Assembly: GCA_017561205.1 (NCBI GenBank)
Contig: JAFZDL010000041.1
Span: 1-51,939, forward strand
Direction of reading: 5' to 3'
From: Oscillospiraceae bacterium
Lineage (GTDB): Bacteria; Bacillota; Clostridia; Oscillospirales; Oscillospiraceae
Length of the DNA stretch: 51,939 nt
The notes below the pieces were generated by a model. The model had not been told where the DNA came from. It saw only the letters and a list, made by a program, of their open reading frames with translations, and searched no databases. Positions 1 through 10,511 of this stretch are shown piece after piece. A program made the translations under genes and the position numbers. Positions within the stretch are counted from its first letter, which is position 1, and every line of letters begins with the position of its first letter.

Positions 1-92
1 CCATCTCCATGATGCCCGGTACTGCTGCTGACCCCGCATACCGCCGTGTTGACGTTGACGTCGAGACCGGTAAGGTGTCTGGCCTGTTCTAA
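1..92 (+). CDS. fhs: Formate-tetrahydrofolate ligase, C-terminal end (partial)
   Basis: Only the last 29 codons are inside the window; the reading frame enters at base 3 and stops with TAA at 90-92. The visible tail contains MMPG, then DPAYRRVDVD, then ends in GLF. This matches the usual C-terminus of formate-tetrahydrofolate ligase (a MPGLP-like turn, an IDVD-like strand, and a terminal GLF). The enzyme makes 10-formyl-tetrahydrofolate from formate, ATP and tetrahydrofolate in the cytoplasm. The next two genes encode a cyclohydrolase and a methylene-THF dehydrogenase, which supports the call. The fragment is short, so identity rests on the tail motif plus context. Confidence 0.75.
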   Translation, partial: ISMMPGTAADPAYRRVDVDVETGKVSGLF

Positions 93-108
93 TTCTGATT
101 TTTCCAAT

Positions 109-138
109 AAGCACAGGCGGTTTCCCGCCTGTGCTTTT
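109..138 (+). terminator. Rho-independent terminator after fhs
   Basis: Stem AAGCACAGGCGG pairs with CCGCCTGTGCTT across a short loop, followed by TTTT. It begins 17 bases after the stop codon, so at least part of fhs transcription ends here. Confidence 0.8.
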
Positions 139-159
139 GGAGCATTTTTAAAAACACAC

Positions 160-276
160 GTCATTGCGAGCCCCTTTAGGGGCGTGGCAATCTCCCGGCA
201 CAATCTTTTGTTGTGCTGTGCATTTCGATGGATAGTACCTTGAGATTGCCACGTCGCTTATGCTCCTCGCAATGAC
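160..276. repeat. Palindromic intergenic element, GCAATCTC subfamily, copy 1
   Basis: Outer inverted ends GTCATTGCGAG and CTCGCAATGAC enclose an inner pair GTGGCAATCTC and GAGATTGCCAC, with a variable centre. There is no coding capacity. Related copies occur at 27847-27938, 38949-39072, 46816-46933 and 50025-50107. It lies between the fhs terminator and fchA. Confidence 0.9.
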
Positions 277-297
277 AAAAATAAGGAGATACATATT

Positions 298-918
298 ATG
301 GATATGACTATGGAAACCTGCCGCAAGTTTGTGGAGGTTCTGGCATCTGATGCACCCGCTCCCGGCGGCGGCGGCGCTGCTGCCCTGGTTGGCGCTATCG
401 GTACCGCTCTGGGCAATATGGTTGGTTCTCTGACCGTTGGCAAGAAGAAGTACGCAGAAGTCGAGGCTGAGATCATCGAGCTGAAGGCCAAGTGCGATGC
501 TTTGCAGAAGGAACTGCTGGACCAGGTAGAGGCTGACGAAGTAAACTTCCTGCCTCTGGCTAAGGCTTACGGCATCCCCAAGGACGACCCCACCCGTGAC
601 GCTGTTATGGAAGAGGCTACCATCATTGCTTGCTCCACGCCCATGAAGATTATGGAGCTGTGCTGCCAGGCTATTGAGTACATCGCTGTGTTTGCTGCTA
701 AGGGCTCACGGTTGGCTGTTTCCGATGCCGGCTGCGGTGCTACCATTTGCAAGGCCGCTCTGCAGGCTGCATCCCTCAATGTGTTCATCAACACCAAGAC
801 CCTCAAGAACCGCGAGGTTGCCGAGGAAATGAACGCAAAGGCACTGGGTATGCTTGACAAGTACGGCGCAATGGCCGACGATATTTTCAACACCGTCAAA
901 TCCGGTTTTGGAGTATAA
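298..918 (+). CDS. fchA: Methenyltetrahydrofolate cyclohydrolase (formiminotransferase-cyclodeaminase family)
   Basis: A 206-residue cytoplasmic protein of the FTCD_C/FchA family. In the one-carbon branch it interconverts 10-formyl-THF and 5,10-methenyl-THF. The family's glycine-rich N-terminal signature APGGGGAAALVGAIGTALG is at residues 20-38, followed by MVGSLTVGKKKY. Length matches stand-alone cyclohydrolases rather than the larger bifunctional animal enzyme. AAGGAG at 283-288 sits 9 bases before the ATG at 298; a second in-frame ATG at 304 is less well spaced. The gene lies between fhs and folD, so the three together would run formate to methylene-THF. A formimino-THF cyclodeaminase is the family alternative, but no histidine-degradation gene is nearby. 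Confidence 0.88.
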   Translation: MDMTMETCRKFVEVLASDAPAPGGGGAAALVGAIGTALGNMVGSLTVGKKKYAEVEAEIIELKAKCDALQKELLDQVEADEVNFLPLAKAYGIPKDDPTRDAVMEEATIIACSTPMKIMELCCQAIEYIAVFAAKGSRLAVSDAGCGATICKAALQAASLNVFINTKTLKNREVAEEMNAKALGMLDKYGAMADDIFNTVKSGFGV

Positions 919-1030
919 AATGCAAAATGATAAATGCTAAATGCAAAATGAAGGTATCCCTTCGGGATATAATTTAAATCATTTGCGAAGCAAATACATC
1001 CATTTTGCACTTTGCACTTTGCATTTTACA
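919..1030. repeat. AT-rich palindromic element (TGCAAAATG family), copy 1
   Basis: The left arm has repeated TGCAAAATG and ATAAATGC words; the right arm has the complementary CATTTTGCACTTTGCA words. An inner small hairpin GGTATCCCTTCGGGATA sits off-centre. A second copy with the same layout is at 30143-30257. This one lies between fchA and folD, so it is probably transcribed as part of the operon mRNA. Confidence 0.85.
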
Positions 1031-1069
1031 TTCACACATTTTATTCTCAAGAATTAAGGAGATTTACTT

Positions 1070-1942
1070 ATGGCAAAGCAATTACTGGGTAAAGAAGTGA
1101 ACGAAGCGCTGGTTGCTGCTCTGCAGGGCCGCACGAGAGCTTTGAAGGAAAAGGGCGTTACCCCCACTCTGGGCATCATCCGTCTGGGCGAGAACCCCTC
1201 CGACCTGAGCTATGAAAAGGGCGCTACCAAGCGCGCTGAGGAAGTGGGCGTTGCAATCAAGAACTACATCCTGCCCGAGGAAACCACCAAGGAAGAGCTG
1301 CTGAAGGTCATCGACGGCATCAACGCTGACGAGGGCGTTCACGGCGTGCTGATGTTCCGTCCCCTGCCCAAGCATCTGAAGGCTGACCAGGACGAAATCT
1401 GCAACCGCTTGGATCCCAAGAAGGACGTGGACTCCATGACCCATATGAGTAACGCCGGTGTGTTTGAGGGCCAGGATCTGGGCTATGCTCCCTGCACCCC
1501 CGCTGCTTGTATGGAAATTCTGGACTACTACGGCATTGACTGCAAGGGCAAGAATGCCGTTGTGATCGGCCGCTCTCTGGTTGTCGGCAAGCCCGCAGCT
1601 ATGATGCTGATGGGCAAGAACGCTACCGTTACCATCTGCCACACCAAGACCGTAAACACCGCTGAAATCTGCAAGAAGGCAGACATCATTGTCACCGCTG
1701 CCGGCGTGCTGGGCAGCCTGACCAAGGATTTTGTCAGCGAAGGCCAGATCGTAATCGACGTTTCCATGAACTGGAATCCCGAGAAGATCACCTCCAAGGG
1801 CAAGGGCGGTATGTCCGGCGACTGTGTCTTTGACGAGGTCGAGCCCATTGTTGGCGCTATCACCCCCGTTCCCGGTGGCGTGGGCGCTGTTACCACCACG
1901 GTGCTGATGAAGCACGTGGTCGAGGCTGCTGAGAAGATTTAA
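1070..1942 (+). CDS. folD: Methylenetetrahydrofolate dehydrogenase, FolD family
   Basis: A 290-residue FolD-family protein that oxidises 5,10-methylene-THF to methenyl-THF; in most bacteria it also hydrolyses methenyl-THF. Visible landmarks are LGENPSDLSY (39-48), the KDVDS segment (118-122), the Rossmann nucleotide site VIGRSLVVGKP, and the C-terminal TPVPGGVGAVTT. In an ungapped comparison, the usual cyclohydrolase lysine (Lys56 in the human enzyme, YxxxK) is Ala52 here, and the glutamine of the usual VQLPL motif is Phe96 (MFRPLP). The aspartate of KDVD is kept. The enzyme may therefore be dehydrogenase-only, relying on FchA upstream. AAGGAG lies just before the ATG. Confidence 0.9.
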   Translation: MAKQLLGKEVNEALVAALQGRTRALKEKGVTPTLGIIRLGENPSDLSYEKGATKRAEEVGVAIKNYILPEETTKEELLKVIDGINADEGVHGVLMFRPLPKHLKADQDEICNRLDPKKDVDSMTHMSNAGVFEGQDLGYAPCTPAACMEILDYYGIDCKGKNAVVIGRSLVVGKPAAMMLMGKNATVTICHTKTVNTAEICKKADIIVTAAGVLGSLTKDFVSEGQIVIDVSMNWNPEKITSKGKGGMSGDCVFDEVEPIVGAITPVPGGVGAVTTTVLMKHVVEAAEKI

Positions 1943-1950
1943 AAAATAAC

Positions 1951-2053
1951 ATCCCATATAACTGGCAGAATTTGCGGAGTACCGCGTGGGAGTATGGGAG
2001 AAGAAAGCCGACTGTCTGGGCAATTCGAACTTTTGGGCTCGGATTGCCCGGAT
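1951..2053 (+). promoter_or_regulatory. ZTP (pfl-motif) riboswitch with alternative hairpin
   Basis: The leader matches the ZTP aptamer plan. P1 forms from CCCATA (1953-1958) with TATGGG (1993-1998) around ACTGGC and GTGGGAG strands. A small hairpin GCGG-AGTA-CCGC sits between them. The 3' conserved segment GCCGACTGTCTGGGC is at 2007-2021. Bases 2014-2024 can instead pair with 2043-2053 (11 pairs including three G-U wobbles), which would break the 3' aptamer hairpin. That gives an expression-platform switch. No long U-tract follows, so the control mode (termination or otherwise) is unclear. ZTP riboswitches sense the purine/folate alarmone ZMP/ZTP and usually turn genes on. The assignment is by eye, without a covariance search. 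Confidence 0.78.
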
Positions 2054-2072
2054 TTCATTAGAGGTGAATATT

Positions 2073-3437
2073 ATGAACAAGATCAAAAATATGAACGAAA
2101 GCAGCTTTCTGAAGCTGTTCTTCGCGGTTGTTTCCGCTTGCTTTATCGTGGCTGCTTTTATTATGCCCGACAGAGCGACCGCATTTTCCGGTTTGGTAAA
2201 GATCCTTACCGGTACCTGCAAGGTTTCCACCAACTATTTCGCTCTGGGCGGTGTTTCCGCCACCTTCCTGAATATGGGTCTGGTGGGCCTGTTTTGCACA
2301 CTCCTGTGCTTCCTGCCCGGCGCAAAGGCCACCAATGTGACCACTTTGGGTTTCATTCTCACCGTGGGCTTCGGCTCCTGGGGCATTAACCCTCTGAATA
2401 TGGTACCTACCGTTTTGGGTGTTTGCCTGTACTGTCTGGTGAAGAAGGAAAAGCTGGGCGCCAATGCCAACGCTATGATGTACTCCACCGGCATCGCTCC
2501 GCTGATCTCCGATCTGCTGCTGCGCTACCCCGGCACCGAGTACATCGGCTTCAACACCTTGGGCATTGTTATGGCCATTGTGGTTGGCTGCATCATCGGT
2601 TTCTTCCTGCCTGCAGGTTTGGGTCACGCGCCCAATATCCACAAGGGCTTTAACCACTACTCTGCCGCTGTTCCCATCGGCTTTACCGCATTTTTCCTGC
2701 GGGCCGTGCTGTACAATGTGATGCTGGGCGCATCTCCTGCCAAGCTGGAGCTTTCCACCATGGCCGCGCTGGATGTGACTGCTCCCGTAGCCGCCAATGC
2801 ATTCTGCTGCGCGCTGTTCGGCCTGTGCATTGTATTCTCCCTGCTGATGGGCTGCACCCCCAAGACCTACTGGGCGCTGATGAAGGACACCGGCAAGGGT
2901 GTCAGCTTTACTTCCAAGTACGGCACTGCGCCTTTCCTGATGAATGTGGGTGTGTACGGTCTGATGATCGTTGCCTACTTCAACCTGGCTGGTCTATTGG
3001 ACGGCAAGCAGGTCTGGACGGGTATGACCTTCGGCATTGTTTTCTGTATGCTCTGCACCTGCAACTCCGGCTCCCACCCCCGCAATGTCCTGCCCATTAT
3101 GGTAGGCTATGTGCTAACTTCCTATCTGTTCGGCTGGATCGCCGGTCTGCTGGGTATGGAAAACTACTCTCTCACCATTGCCAACCAGTCCATTCTCATC
3201 GGTCTGTGCTATGCCAACGGCCTGAGCCCCATCGCCGGCACTTACGGCTTTGGCTACGGTGTTCTGGCTGCAGGTCTGCACTATCTGCTGGTCACCTGCG
3301 TACCGGATATGCACGGCGGCTTCTGCCTGTATAACGGCGGCTTCACCGCAGCGCTGATCTGCCTGATGCTGGTACCCCAGCTGGAGAAGTTCTGCAAGAC
3401 CAAGGAAGAACGCAAGCTTGCCAAAGCTGCAAAGTAA
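2073..3437 (+). CDS. DUF1576 multi-pass membrane protein
   Basis: 454 residues with about ten or more hydrophobic segments. The general look is that of the DUF1576 family, which has no assigned function that I know of. The start at 2073 is preferred because GAGGTGA (2061-2067) lies just upstream; an upstream in-frame start at 1986 would read through the riboswitch and is rejected. Glycine-rich and aromatic membrane segments, the loop CNSGSHPRN, and a basic C-terminus (KTKEERKLAKAAK) are visible. Its ZTP riboswitch leader and position after fhs-fchA-folD suggest a transport role linked to folate, formate or purine intermediates. This is inference from regulation and context only. Confidence 0.75.
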   Translation: MNKIKNMNESSFLKLFFAVVSACFIVAAFIMPDRATAFSGLVKILTGTCKVSTNYFALGGVSATFLNMGLVGLFCTLLCFLPGAKATNVTTLGFILTVGFGSWGINPLNMVPTVLGVCLYCLVKKEKLGANANAMMYSTGIAPLISDLLLRYPGTEYIGFNTLGIVMAIVVGCIIGFFLPAGLGHAPNIHKGFNHYSAAVPIGFTAFFLRAVLYNVMLGASPAKLELSTMAALDVTAPVAANAFCCALFGLCIVFSLLMGCTPKTYWALMKDTGKGVSFTSKYGTAPFLMNVGVYGLMIVAYFNLAGLLDGKQVWTGMTFGIVFCMLCTCNSGSHPRNVLPIMVGYVLTSYLFGWIAGLLGMENYSLTIANQSILIGLCYANGLSPIAGTYGFGYGVLAAGLHYLLVTCVPDMHGGFCLYNGGFTAALICLMLVPQLEKFCKTKEERKLAKAAK

Positions 3438-3456
3438 ATTGCAAAATCTTAACGAC

Positions 3457-3576
3457 GGCCCCCTTGCCTAAAGGGGGCTGTCATATTGCCTATTTTAGGC
3501 AATATGACTGGGGGATTTCGCAATAAGGAATCCCTCCACCGCTGACGCGGTCCCCCTCCCTTTAGACAAGGGAGGC
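3457..3576. repeat. Composite palindromic element with GGCCCCCTTGCC / GGGAGGC ends
   Basis: The element starts with a GGCCCCCTTGCCTAAAGGGGGC palindrome and contains a perfect hairpin TCATATTGCCTA-TTT-TAGGCAATATGA at 3481-3507. It ends with CCTCCCTTTAGACAAGGGAGG. No second copy is in this window. Its structure resembles common clostridial intergenic palindromes. Confidence 0.7.
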
Positions 3577-3582
3577 TTTTTT
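3555..3582 (+). terminator. Rho-independent terminator before secA
   Basis: CCTCCCTT pairs with AAGGGAGG across a short loop and is followed by a run of T. It forms the right edge of the palindromic element and would end transcription of the DUF1576 gene. Confidence 0.75.
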
Positions 3583-3628
3583 GTTTTTGGAATATTTACA
3601 AAATTATCTGTTATTTTCCTGTGAGTTG

Positions 3629-3637
3629 TGCTATAAT
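3629..3637 (+). promoter_or_regulatory. secA promoter, extended -10
   Basis: TGCTATAAT is a perfect extended -10 element about 30 bases before the secA ATG. No strong -35 is seen at 16-18 bases upstream, which is usual for extended -10 promoters. Confidence 0.7.
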
Positions 3638-3666
3638 GGTAGAAATTATACCCTAAGGAGACCGTT

Positions 3667-6393
<2,727 letters not shown>

Positions 6394-6423
6394 CTATTAC
6401 GAATTCTCAATCAACAACAATCT

Positions 6424-6544
6424 TGTCATCCTGAGCGAAACGAAGTGGAGTCGAAGGATCTTCGCAACATCGATATTTCTCTATAAAATATAATGCGTAG
6501 ATCCTTCGACTTCGCTCCTTTCGTCGCTCCGCTCAGGATGACAG
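6424..6544. repeat. Palindromic intergenic element, CGAAGGATC subfamily, copy 1
   Basis: Outer ends TGTCATCCTGAGCG and CGCTCAGGATGACA; inner pair AGTCGAAGGATCT and AGATCCTTCGACT; the centre is A/T-rich. Other copies are at 17813-17925, 23725-23824, 41072-41154, 44815-44925, 47858-47977 and 49036-49142. Confidence 0.9.
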
Positions 6545-6565
6545 GCACGAAACAAAGAAGAAAGT

Positions 6566-7354
6566 ATGTCTATTATTACAATTAACCAAGGTTCATTGGA
6601 ATATCTTGTTGCGGAGAATATCCCGGTTGCTCACGGTTTTACCGGCCGTATGGGCGGTGTGAGTGAGGGGTATCTCAGCAGCCTCAACTTGGGTATGCAC
6701 CGGGGCGACGACCCGGAGAATGTGGCAAAGAACTACGATATCGTCGGAAATGCCCTGGGCTTTTCTCCCAAAAAATTGGTGCTTGCCAACCAAATCCACT
6801 CGGATATTGTCCGGGTGGTGACGGAAGAAGACTGCGTAGGCAGCCTGTCCCATCGGGATTACCCGGAATGCGATGCCTTGGTGACCAACACCCCCGGAGT
6901 GGCCATCGCTGTTTTCACCGCCGACTGCACCCCCATTTTGTACCACGACCCCGTTACCGGCGCAGTGGGCGCTGCCCACGCAGGCTGGCGGGGTACTGCT
7001 GCCGGCATTGCCGCCAATGTGGTGGACACCATGGTTTCGACCTTTGGCTGCAAGCGGTCGGACATCCGGGCGGCCATCGGCCCTAACATCGGCGTCTGCT
7101 GCTTTGAGACCCATAACGATGTGCCGGAGGCAATGCTTAACGCTTTGGGCGACGATGCCAAACCTTATATCTTCCCCCAAGGTGAAAAATTCCGGGTGGA
7201 TTTAAAGGGCATCAATGCCCATTTCCTGCGCCGGGCGGGCGTAGAGAATATTGAAATTGCCAAAGAATGCACTGTCTGCCAGTCCCAGCGCTTTTGGTCC
7301 CACCGTGTGACCAAGGGCCAGCGGGGCTCTCAGATCGCTGTGATTATCAGATAA
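6566..7354 (+). CDS. pgeF: PgeF/YlmD-family multi-copper-like (laccase-domain) protein
   Basis: 262 residues of the Cu-oxidase_4 (DUF152, YfiH/YlmD) family. Members act as purine nucleoside phosphorylase/adenosine deaminase-type enzymes, and E. coli PgeF has been linked to cell-wall precursor editing. The metal/catalytic triad is visible as His78 (NQIHSD), Cys121 (FTADCTPI) and His138 (AAHAGWRGT). The C-terminal signature CTVCQSQRFWSHR is also present. It stands between secA and an orphan lipoprotein gene, with only 12 bases to the latter. The Shine-Dalgarno is only purine-rich (AAGAAGAAAG). Confidence 0.9.
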   Translation: MSIITINQGSLEYLVAENIPVAHGFTGRMGGVSEGYLSSLNLGMHRGDDPENVAKNYDIVGNALGFSPKKLVLANQIHSDIVRVVTEEDCVGSLSHRDYPECDALVTNTPGVAIAVFTADCTPILYHDPVTGAVGAAHAGWRGTAAGIAANVVDTMVSTFGCKRSDIRAAIGPNIGVCCFETHNDVPEAMLNALGDDAKPYIFPQGEKFRVDLKGINAHFLRRAGVENIEIAKECTVCQSQRFWSHRVTKGQRGSQIAVIIR

Positions 7355-7366
7355 GGAGGAAAACAG

Positions 7367-8911
7367 ATGAAGAGGCTCTTAGCCACGGTTCTGTGCCTGT
7401 GTCTTTTGCTCTGCGGCTGTGGAAAGTCCGGGGGCGATGCCTATACCCCCACCGGAGACGGCTTGGACTACGGCCCGGAACACACCGGTCCGCAGACCCC
7501 TCCCCAGCAGGAAAGCACCGCAGAAAATTTCAGCCTGCCTTACTACAAGGAAAAGACCCTGAACCCCTACCAATGCAACGATTTTACAAACCGGGCGCTG
7601 TTTTCCCTGCTGTATCAAAGTCTGTTTTCCATTGACCGGGAGTACAATGTACGGCCCCAGCTTTGTAAAAATTACACCGTTTCCCAGGATATGAAGACCT
7701 ATACCTTCACCCTGGAAAATGCCACCTTCTCCGATGGAAAGCCGGTCACTGCTAAGGATGTGGTGGCAAGCTTTGCCGCCGCCAAGGAAAGCGATTACTA
7801 CAAGGGCCGGTTCTTCCACATCAATGAGATTTCCGTTCAGGGTCAGAGTATCACCATCACCTTAAACGTTCCCTATGAAAACTTACCCATGCTGCTGGAC
7901 ATTCCCATCCTGCCGGAAAGCCAGGTAGGCTCTGAGCGGCCCATCGGCTCCGGCCCTTATGTGCTGCACACCGCCGCCGTGGGCGACAGCCTGCAAAAGC
8001 GGGAGAGCTGGTGGTGCAAAGCCACCCTTCCCATCAAGGCCGACACCATTGCCCTGTTCGCTGCCACCAATGCAACGGATATCCGGGATCAGTTCGAGTT
8101 TTCCGATCTGACCCTGGCCTGCGCAGATCCGGGCAGTGACCGGTATGTTGACTACCGGTGCGACTATGAGCTTTGGGATGCGGAAAACGGCACATTTTTG
8201 TACCTGGCCACCTCCAAAGACAGCGAGGTGTTCCAAAACATCTCTGTCCGTTCTTCTTTGACCTATGCCATTGACCGGGCCACCATCGTCAAGGAGTTTT
8301 ACCGGGGCTTTGCCGCTGCCGCTACCTTGCCTGCCTCTCCCCGGTCTCCCTATTACAGTGCGGTTTTAGCACAGCGCTACAGCTACGATCCGGGGAAATT
8401 CTCCCAGGCCGTGACCATGGCAAACTTCGAACAGACCGAGGTCATCTTCCTGGTAAACAAGGACGACAGCCTGCGGCTGCGGGTTTCCCGGAGCATTCAA
8501 AAGATGCTGAAAGACGGAGGTCTGAATGTGACCATGAAGGAGCTTAGCGGCAACAGCTATCTGTATGCGCTTAAGAACCGGCAGTATGACATCTATCTGG
8601 GACAGACCCGGCTCTCTCCCAATATGGATCTGTCCGCCTTCTTCCACACCTACGGTGAGCTGAGCTGGGGCGGCGTGAACGATGTGGGCACCTATGCTTT
8701 GTGCCTGCAGGCTTTGGAGAACCACGGCAACTACTTCACTCTCCACAAGCAGATAATGGATCAAGGCCTGCTCGTTCCCGTCTTGTTCCGCAATTACGCC
8801 ATCTTTACCGACCGGGGCGTGATCCCCGATCTGGCGCCCGCCCGGGACAATCTGTTCTACTATTCCACCGGCAAGACCCTGGAAAACGCCAAGCTGGAAA
8901 CCAAAGAATAA
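7367..8911 (+). CDS. Peptide/nickel-type ABC transporter substrate-binding lipoprotein (orphan)
   Basis: 514 residues. The N-terminus MKRLLATVLCLCLLLCGCGK is a lipoprotein signal with lipidated Cys18. The remainder resembles the SBP_bac_5 (OppA/DppA) family: a TLNPYQCNDFTNRALF start, the SDGKPVTAKDVVASFAAAK segment, and ALKNRQYDIYLGQ near the C-terminus. Such proteins capture oligopeptides or similar ligands outside the membrane. No permease or ATPase gene is adjacent, so it must share a distant transporter or do another job. AAGGAGG precedes the ATG. It appears co-transcribed with pgeF (12-base gap) and is followed by a strong hairpin. Confidence 0.82.
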   Translation: MKRLLATVLCLCLLLCGCGKSGGDAYTPTGDGLDYGPEHTGPQTPPQQESTAENFSLPYYKEKTLNPYQCNDFTNRALFSLLYQSLFSIDREYNVRPQLCKNYTVSQDMKTYTFTLENATFSDGKPVTAKDVVASFAAAKESDYYKGRFFHINEISVQGQSITITLNVPYENLPMLLDIPILPESQVGSERPIGSGPYVLHTAAVGDSLQKRESWWCKATLPIKADTIALFAATNATDIRDQFEFSDLTLACADPGSDRYVDYRCDYELWDAENGTFLYLATSKDSEVFQNISVRSSLTYAIDRATIVKEFYRGFAAAATLPASPRSPYYSAVLAQRYSYDPGKFSQAVTMANFEQTEVIFLVNKDDSLRLRVSRSIQKMLKDGGLNVTMKELSGNSYLYALKNRQYDIYLGQTRLSPNMDLSAFFHTYGELSWGGVNDVGTYALCLQALENHGNYFTLHKQIMDQGLLVPVLFRNYAIFTDRGVIPDLAPARDNLFYYSTGKTLENAKLETKE

Positions 8912-8917
8912 CACTTC

Positions 8918-8941
8918 CCCCCGACGGTTTTCCGTCGGGGG
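8918..8941 (+). terminator. Strong GC hairpin after the peptide-binding lipoprotein
   Basis: CCCCCGACGG pairs perfectly with CCGTCGGGGG over a TTTT loop. The following ATTGCTTTG is only moderately T-rich. Confidence 0.65.
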
Positions 8942-8968
8942 ATTGCTTTGCCAAATTTCGGCAAATGG

Positions 8969-8997
8969 TTGCATTTGGTAAAAGAATATGCTATAAT
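8969..8997 (+). promoter_or_regulatory. Promoter of the polysaccharide locus
   Basis: -35 TTGCAT (8969-8974), 17-base spacer, -10 TATAAT (8992-8997), with TG one base before the -10. It lies 82 bases ahead of the priming transferase start. Confidence 0.8.
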
Positions 8998-9078
8998 GGC
9001 AAAGATTATAATTGCTGATAATATGCGTACCGACAATTCCTTGATATATATAGAAAAATAAGAGAGTAGGTAACTGCT

Positions 9079-10476
9079 ATGAATTGTAAAAAACGCTCTG
9101 TTGCCGGCATAAAAGGCTTGATTCGCGGTCTGGAGGGCTTGACGGAAGTTGTAGCTTTGACATTCCTTTACTTCGCCTTCTGGTCGGACGATTACAACGA
9201 CCTGCATATCCTGTCCGCCTTCGGCGGCTACGGACACTGGATCATTATTGCAATCTATGCCGTGCTGACTCTGGTGATGCTCTCCGCCTTTGACGGACTG
9301 CTGTTCGGTTATTTGCGGATATCCGATATGCTTTTGTCCCAGTCGCTGTGTATGCTCATCGTCAACTTCGTCACCTACTGGCAGCTGTGTCTGATCGGCG
9401 ACGCTCTGTTGCCCGCTCTGCCCATGGTAAAGCTGATGGCTGCCGATATAGTGCTGATCGTAGCCTGCGTGTTCCTGTACACCTGGGTGTACCACAAGAT
9501 CTATGCCCCCAAGAAGATGGCTATGGTCATCGGCCGCCGGAATGCCATCTCCTTGAAATTCAAAATGGAAACCCGGCCCGACAAATATCACATTGAAAAA
9601 ATCATCGACGCGGAAGATAATTTTGCCAGCATCTGCATGCAGCTTGCCGGATATGAGTCCGTCATCATCAACGATGTTCCCTCAGAGATCCGCAATCGGA
9701 TTCTGAAATTCTGCTATGAGCATGAGATCCGCACCTATGTGACCCCCAAGCTTTCCGATATCATTGTCCGCGGCTCTACGGATATCACCCTGTTTGACAC
9801 CCCCCTGCTTTTGGTGAAGGGCACCGGCCTGACCCCTATGCAGCGGTTTTTCAAGCGGATTTTGGATTTGGCCATCTGCATACCCGCAGCCATCATTGCA
9901 TCGCCCATTATGCTGGTAACTGCCATTGCTATTAAGTTAGAAGACGGCGGCCCTGTGTTCTTCAAGCAGGCCCGGGCTACCCTCCACGGCGATGTGTTCA
10001 ACATTCTTAAGTTTCGCAGTATGATCGTGGATGCGGAAAAAGAGGGCCACGCCATCCCCGCCACAGACAAAGACCCCCGCATCACCAAGGTGGGCAATAT
10101 TATCCGCCCCTGCCGTATTGACGAGCTGCCCCAGCTGCTGAACATCATCAAGGGCGATATGAGCATCGTTGGCCCCCGGCCCGAGCGGGTGGAGCATATG
10201 GAAAAGTACTCCGAGGAAATTCCCGAGTTTGTCTACCGCACCAAGGTCAAGGGCGGCCTCACAGGCTATGCCCAGATCTACGGCAAGTATAACACCTCTG
10301 CCTACGATAAGCTCCGCCTGGACCTCATGTATATTGAAAACTACTCCATTATTCAGGATCTGAAGCTGATCTTCCTGACCCTGCGGATCCTGTTTAAAAA
10401 AGAAAGCACCGAGGGCTTTGACGCCCAAGACGAAAACGCCGCCAAGGAAGAGGATACGGTTGCAATCAGCAAGTAA
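9079..10476 (+). CDS. Polyprenyl-phosphate sugar-1-phosphate transferase (priming glycosyltransferase)
   Basis: 465 residues of the bacterial sugar transferase (WbaP/CpsE) type. It starts surface polysaccharide assembly by loading the first sugar phosphate onto undecaprenyl phosphate at the inner membrane. Four hydrophobic segments fill residues 15-145, then a soluble middle region. A membrane helix near 260-280 precedes the catalytic domain. The catalytic domain has FFKQAR, ILKFRSM, RPCRIDELPQLLNIIKGDMS and VGPRPE, then GGLTGYAQIYGKYN. The acidic C-terminus (QDENAAKEEDT) is unremarkable. It is the first gene after the locus promoter, as expected for an initiating enzyme. Confidence 0.92.
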   Translation: MNCKKRSVAGIKGLIRGLEGLTEVVALTFLYFAFWSDDYNDLHILSAFGGYGHWIIIAIYAVLTLVMLSAFDGLLFGYLRISDMLLSQSLCMLIVNFVTYWQLCLIGDALLPALPMVKLMAADIVLIVACVFLYTWVYHKIYAPKKMAMVIGRRNAISLKFKMETRPDKYHIEKIIDAEDNFASICMQLAGYESVIINDVPSEIRNRILKFCYEHEIRTYVTPKLSDIIVRGSTDITLFDTPLLLVKGTGLTPMQRFFKRILDLAICIPAAIIASPIMLVTAIAIKLEDGGPVFFKQARATLHGDVFNILKFRSMIVDAEKEGHAIPATDKDPRITKVGNIIRPCRIDELPQLLNIIKGDMSIVGPRPERVEHMEKYSEEIPEFVYRTKVKGGLTGYAQIYGKYNTSAYDKLRLDLMYIENYSIIQDLKLIFLTLRILFKKESTEGFDAQDENAAKEEDTVAISK

Positions 10477-10511
10477 ATCCTTCCCCGGGCGGACGCAAAA
10501 AGAGGATGCAA

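Noticed and set aside
1082-2233. Minus-strand open frame of 383 codons across folD and the riboswitch
   Set aside because: It runs antisense to folD and a structured RNA leader and has no recognisable protein features.
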